From NCBI GenBank assembly GCA_963844855.1, contig CAWJQP010000051.1, positions 124,001 through 188,000 of the forward strand: a DNA stretch of 64,000 bases, in the 5' to 3' direction. A program made the position numbers and the translations under genes. Shown one piece after another: positions 62,838 to 64,000 of the stretch. The stretch is from DASQDN01 sp963844855. GTDB taxonomy: Bacteria; Acidobacteriota; Terriglobia; Bryobacterales; Bryobacteraceae. The stretch's first letter is position 1. Every line of letters begins with the position of its first letter. The notes beneath the pieces are model-generated. The model worked only from the letters and a program-made list of their open reading frames with translations. It did not search any database and was not told the DNA's origin.

Positions 62838-62897
62838 GCTTCGAGCATATCAATGAGCTTCTAGACCGCTATCGAAAGAACCGTGCGCGCAACTTTT

Positions 62898-63140
62898 TCA
62901 GAGGATGCCGCCCCCCAAAATCAAGCGGAAAATCCCGAATGCTACTGCCATCGCATTCAGGACGATACCGATTGTAGCGGCTCCACTATTCCCCGGCTTC
63001 GATTTTGCGATGATTCCAACAACGAGGCCGATCCCAGCGAAGGGTATGTTGATCCAATTCAGAGATCCAAGACACGGGATAATGCCCACTCCCAATCCGA
63101 GTATGGCGAGAATACCCCAAACTAAGCTAAGAATTTGCAT
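62898..63140 (-). CDS. Small four-helix-like membrane protein (DUF4190-like)
   Basis: An 80-residue hydrophobic protein with three segments: SLVWGILAILGLGVGIIPCL, INIPFAGIGLVVGIIAKS and GIVLNAMAVAFGIFRLIL, separated by a GNSG-containing loop. The plan is like DUF4190/DUF4870-type small membrane proteins. Its start overlaps the DUF2752 stop by 14 bases, so the two are translated together. Function unknown. Confidence 0.6.
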   Translation of the reverse strand: MQILSLVWGILAILGLGVGIIPCLGSLNWINIPFAGIGLVVGIIAKSKPGNSGAATIGIVLNAMAVAFGIFRLILGGGIL

Positions 63141-63462
63141 GCCGGATGACTCGAAACATAGTATACGTAACGGCGATCGTGAAGTTCACGGCCAATCCTG
63201 CGTACAGGGCAATTGAACCACTATTGGCAGACAATGCTCCGGACCAGTCACCGGAGCCGATCCGCACAAATGCCGTCGTCATTCCGCACAGAATGCATCG
63301 TCCTCCTGACTTTTTAGCGGCACAGATGGGAAACCAGCCGTAAAGCATGTCGGCCGGCAAGATCAGAGGCGCGATTATGACAATGCCGCAGGCAGCGCCC
63401 AGGATCAACCAGACAATGCGAAGAGCATGAGAAATATCGCCGGAAAGATCGTCAGGCTCCAT
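63127..63462 (-). CDS. DUF2752 membrane protein
   Basis: A 111-residue protein beginning MEPDDLSGD with two or three membrane segments. The cysteine pattern FPICAAKKSGGRCILCGMTTAF (C-x7-9-C-x2-C-G-x-T) is the hallmark of DUF2752. ATG 63462 is chosen as it keeps the normal family length and overlaps the previous gene by 11 bases. Function unknown; the cysteines suggest metal or redox chemistry at the membrane. Confidence 0.78.
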   Translation of the reverse strand: MEPDDLSGDISHALRIVWLILGAACGIVIIAPLILPADMLYGWFPICAAKKSGGRCILCGMTTAFVRIGSGDWSGALSANSGSIALYAGLAVNFTIAVTYTMFRVIRHANS

Positions 63463-63733
63463 ATTTGTCCCGGCAAACAGCCGAGCAAAAATGATAGGCC
63501 TCACCCTTGACGGTCTTTCGGAAAGATGTGCTGACGGGAACAAATGTGCCGCACACAGGATCGCGTTTTAGTTCGCCGTTAACCGATGCGGCCGACTTAC
63601 GAGGCCCCTGGTCGGGGGAGGGAGCAGCCGGACCGGCCATTTCCTTCATGGCGGTGAAAATCATTCCCATGACCATGCGAAGAAATGCGATCAAGGCGAG
63701 ACTGATGATGAGGTATAGGATCCCGCGGAGCAT
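63452..63733 (-). CDS. Small membrane protein with YHS/TRASH-like metal-binding tail
   Basis: A 93-residue protein: one N-terminal helix (about 1-28, ILYLIISLALIAFLRMVMGM), a Pro/Ser-rich linker and a C-terminal knuckle KRDPVCGTFVPVSTSF...GEAYHFCSAVCRDKYG, in which C-G, then F-C-x3-C match the YHS/TRASH type of metal-binding domain. It may sense or carry a metal at the membrane. It forms an overlapping three-gene set with the DUF2752 and DUF4190-like genes. Confidence 0.6.
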   Translation of the reverse strand: MLRGILYLIISLALIAFLRMVMGMIFTAMKEMAGPAAPSPDQGPRKSAASVNGELKRDPVCGTFVPVSTSFRKTVKGEAYHFCSAVCRDKYGA

Positions 63734-63793
63734 GATTGGCAGGAGAGGCGGCGCTCCCCGGGATTGCCGGAAGAGCGCCTGATTTCAGACTGT

Positions 63794-64000
63794 TTACTTC
63801 TTCTTGGCCGGAGCAGGCTTCTTTGCGCCCGGCGCTTGATACGTGGTTTCGACCTTTGAGCCCATGGTCGTGAGCATGCTCTTGGCAGGCTCGGCGAACT
63901 GGCCGTCGGGTTTCAACTCAAGATACTTCTGGAACGCTTGCGCAGTGCCTTCGGGAAATGTGAGAGATCCATCTGGCTTCGCGACCGCTTTTCCGGTCAG
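63794..64000 (-). CDS. C-terminal fragment of a TPR-like exported protein
   Basis: The gene runs off the window; only its last 68 codons are present (stop TAA at 63794-63796). The visible part has one helical pair (FQKYLELKPDGQFAEPAKSM) like the last tetratricopeptide repeat of a protein, and ends in a Lys/Pro/Ala-rich tail (APGAKKPAPAKKK) typical of acidobacterial secreted TPR proteins. No further identification is possible. Confidence 0.5.
   Translation of the reverse strand: MTGKAVAKPDGSLTFPEGTAQAFQKYLELKPDGQFAEPAKSMLTTMGSKVETTYQAPGAKKPAPAKKK

Noticed and set aside
1..64000. CRISPR array, tRNA, rRNA or insertion sequence
   Set aside because: No regularly spaced direct repeats, cloverleaf with CCA/anticodon pattern, rRNA core sequence, or transposase-like protein with terminal inverted repeats was found by reading.

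Overview
The window looks like part of an Acidobacteriota chromosome, most likely of the Bryobacterales/Solibacter group. The reasons are two proteins ending in the Solibacter-type TIGR03437 domain (14377-15177 and 49117-52215), a BACON-like repeat protein, a DUF1080 protein, a Tat-type sulfatase, several enolase-superfamily sugar-acid dehydratases and Na+/solute symporters. This placement is inferred from gene content; no rRNA or tRNA gene was recognised.

Layout. (1) 1-7754: the 3' part of a compact siphovirus-like or gene-transfer-agent-like tail module: tail tube, G/GT-type tail assembly chaperone with a textbook -1 slippery site, an unusually short tape measure, two tandem distal-tail proteins and a 1304-residue hub/tip fusion. 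(2) 7771-16006: Wzt-type ABC ATPase, POT peptide transporter, M24 peptidase, secreted peroxiredoxin, enolase-superfamily enzyme, NAD-dependent epimerase and two exported proteins. (3) 16020-20485: a symporter, a cold-shock gene and a peroxide-stress cluster (PerR/Fur-like regulator, ahpC, ahpD, FMN-binding protein). (4) 20546-25240: a D-galactonate module (symporter, galactonate dehydratase, KDPGal aldolase) with TfoX-like and DUF1080 genes. (5) 25284-32463: TPR histidine kinase, NtrC/NtrY-type two-component pair, DUF4390 protein, Omp85-like barrel and a Crp/Fnr regulator. (6) 32482-38036: an aromatic amino-acid operon on the minus strand, trpC-trpF-trpB-trpA-chorismate mutase-DAHP synthase-tyrA. 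(7) 38301-45345: envelope and glycan genes (LolA-like protein, methyltransferase, beta-helix protein, a gutted ABC ATPase with a Wzt C-terminal domain, ATP-grasp protein), then rhodanese and BON-domain genes. (8) 45342-48972: the conserved phoH-ybeY-corC-era operon. (9) 49117-57268: the large repeat protein, a LamG-like membrane protein, an alpha/beta hydrolase, a DUF4097 protein and a membrane-anchored MutS-like ATPase. (10) 57277-62837: one minus-strand run, sulfatase-ccmB-ccmC-ccmD-mannonate-dehydratase-like-lhgO. (11) 62898-64000: small membrane proteins and a truncated gene at the edge.

Sequence quality matters for every reader of this annotation. Many genes, including essential biosynthetic ones, are split by single-base frameshifts, concentrated at 16.0-21.2 kb and 30.9-36.8 kb. 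Homology continues cleanly in another frame after each break, and in one case (DUF4097, about 54.72-54.78 kb) the frame is lost and regained within one gene. Local assembly or sequencing indels explain this better than mass gene decay. Such genes are annotated over their full reconstructed extent. The A AAA AAC site at 1652-1658 is different: it sits where tail phages are known to frameshift and is proposed as programmed.
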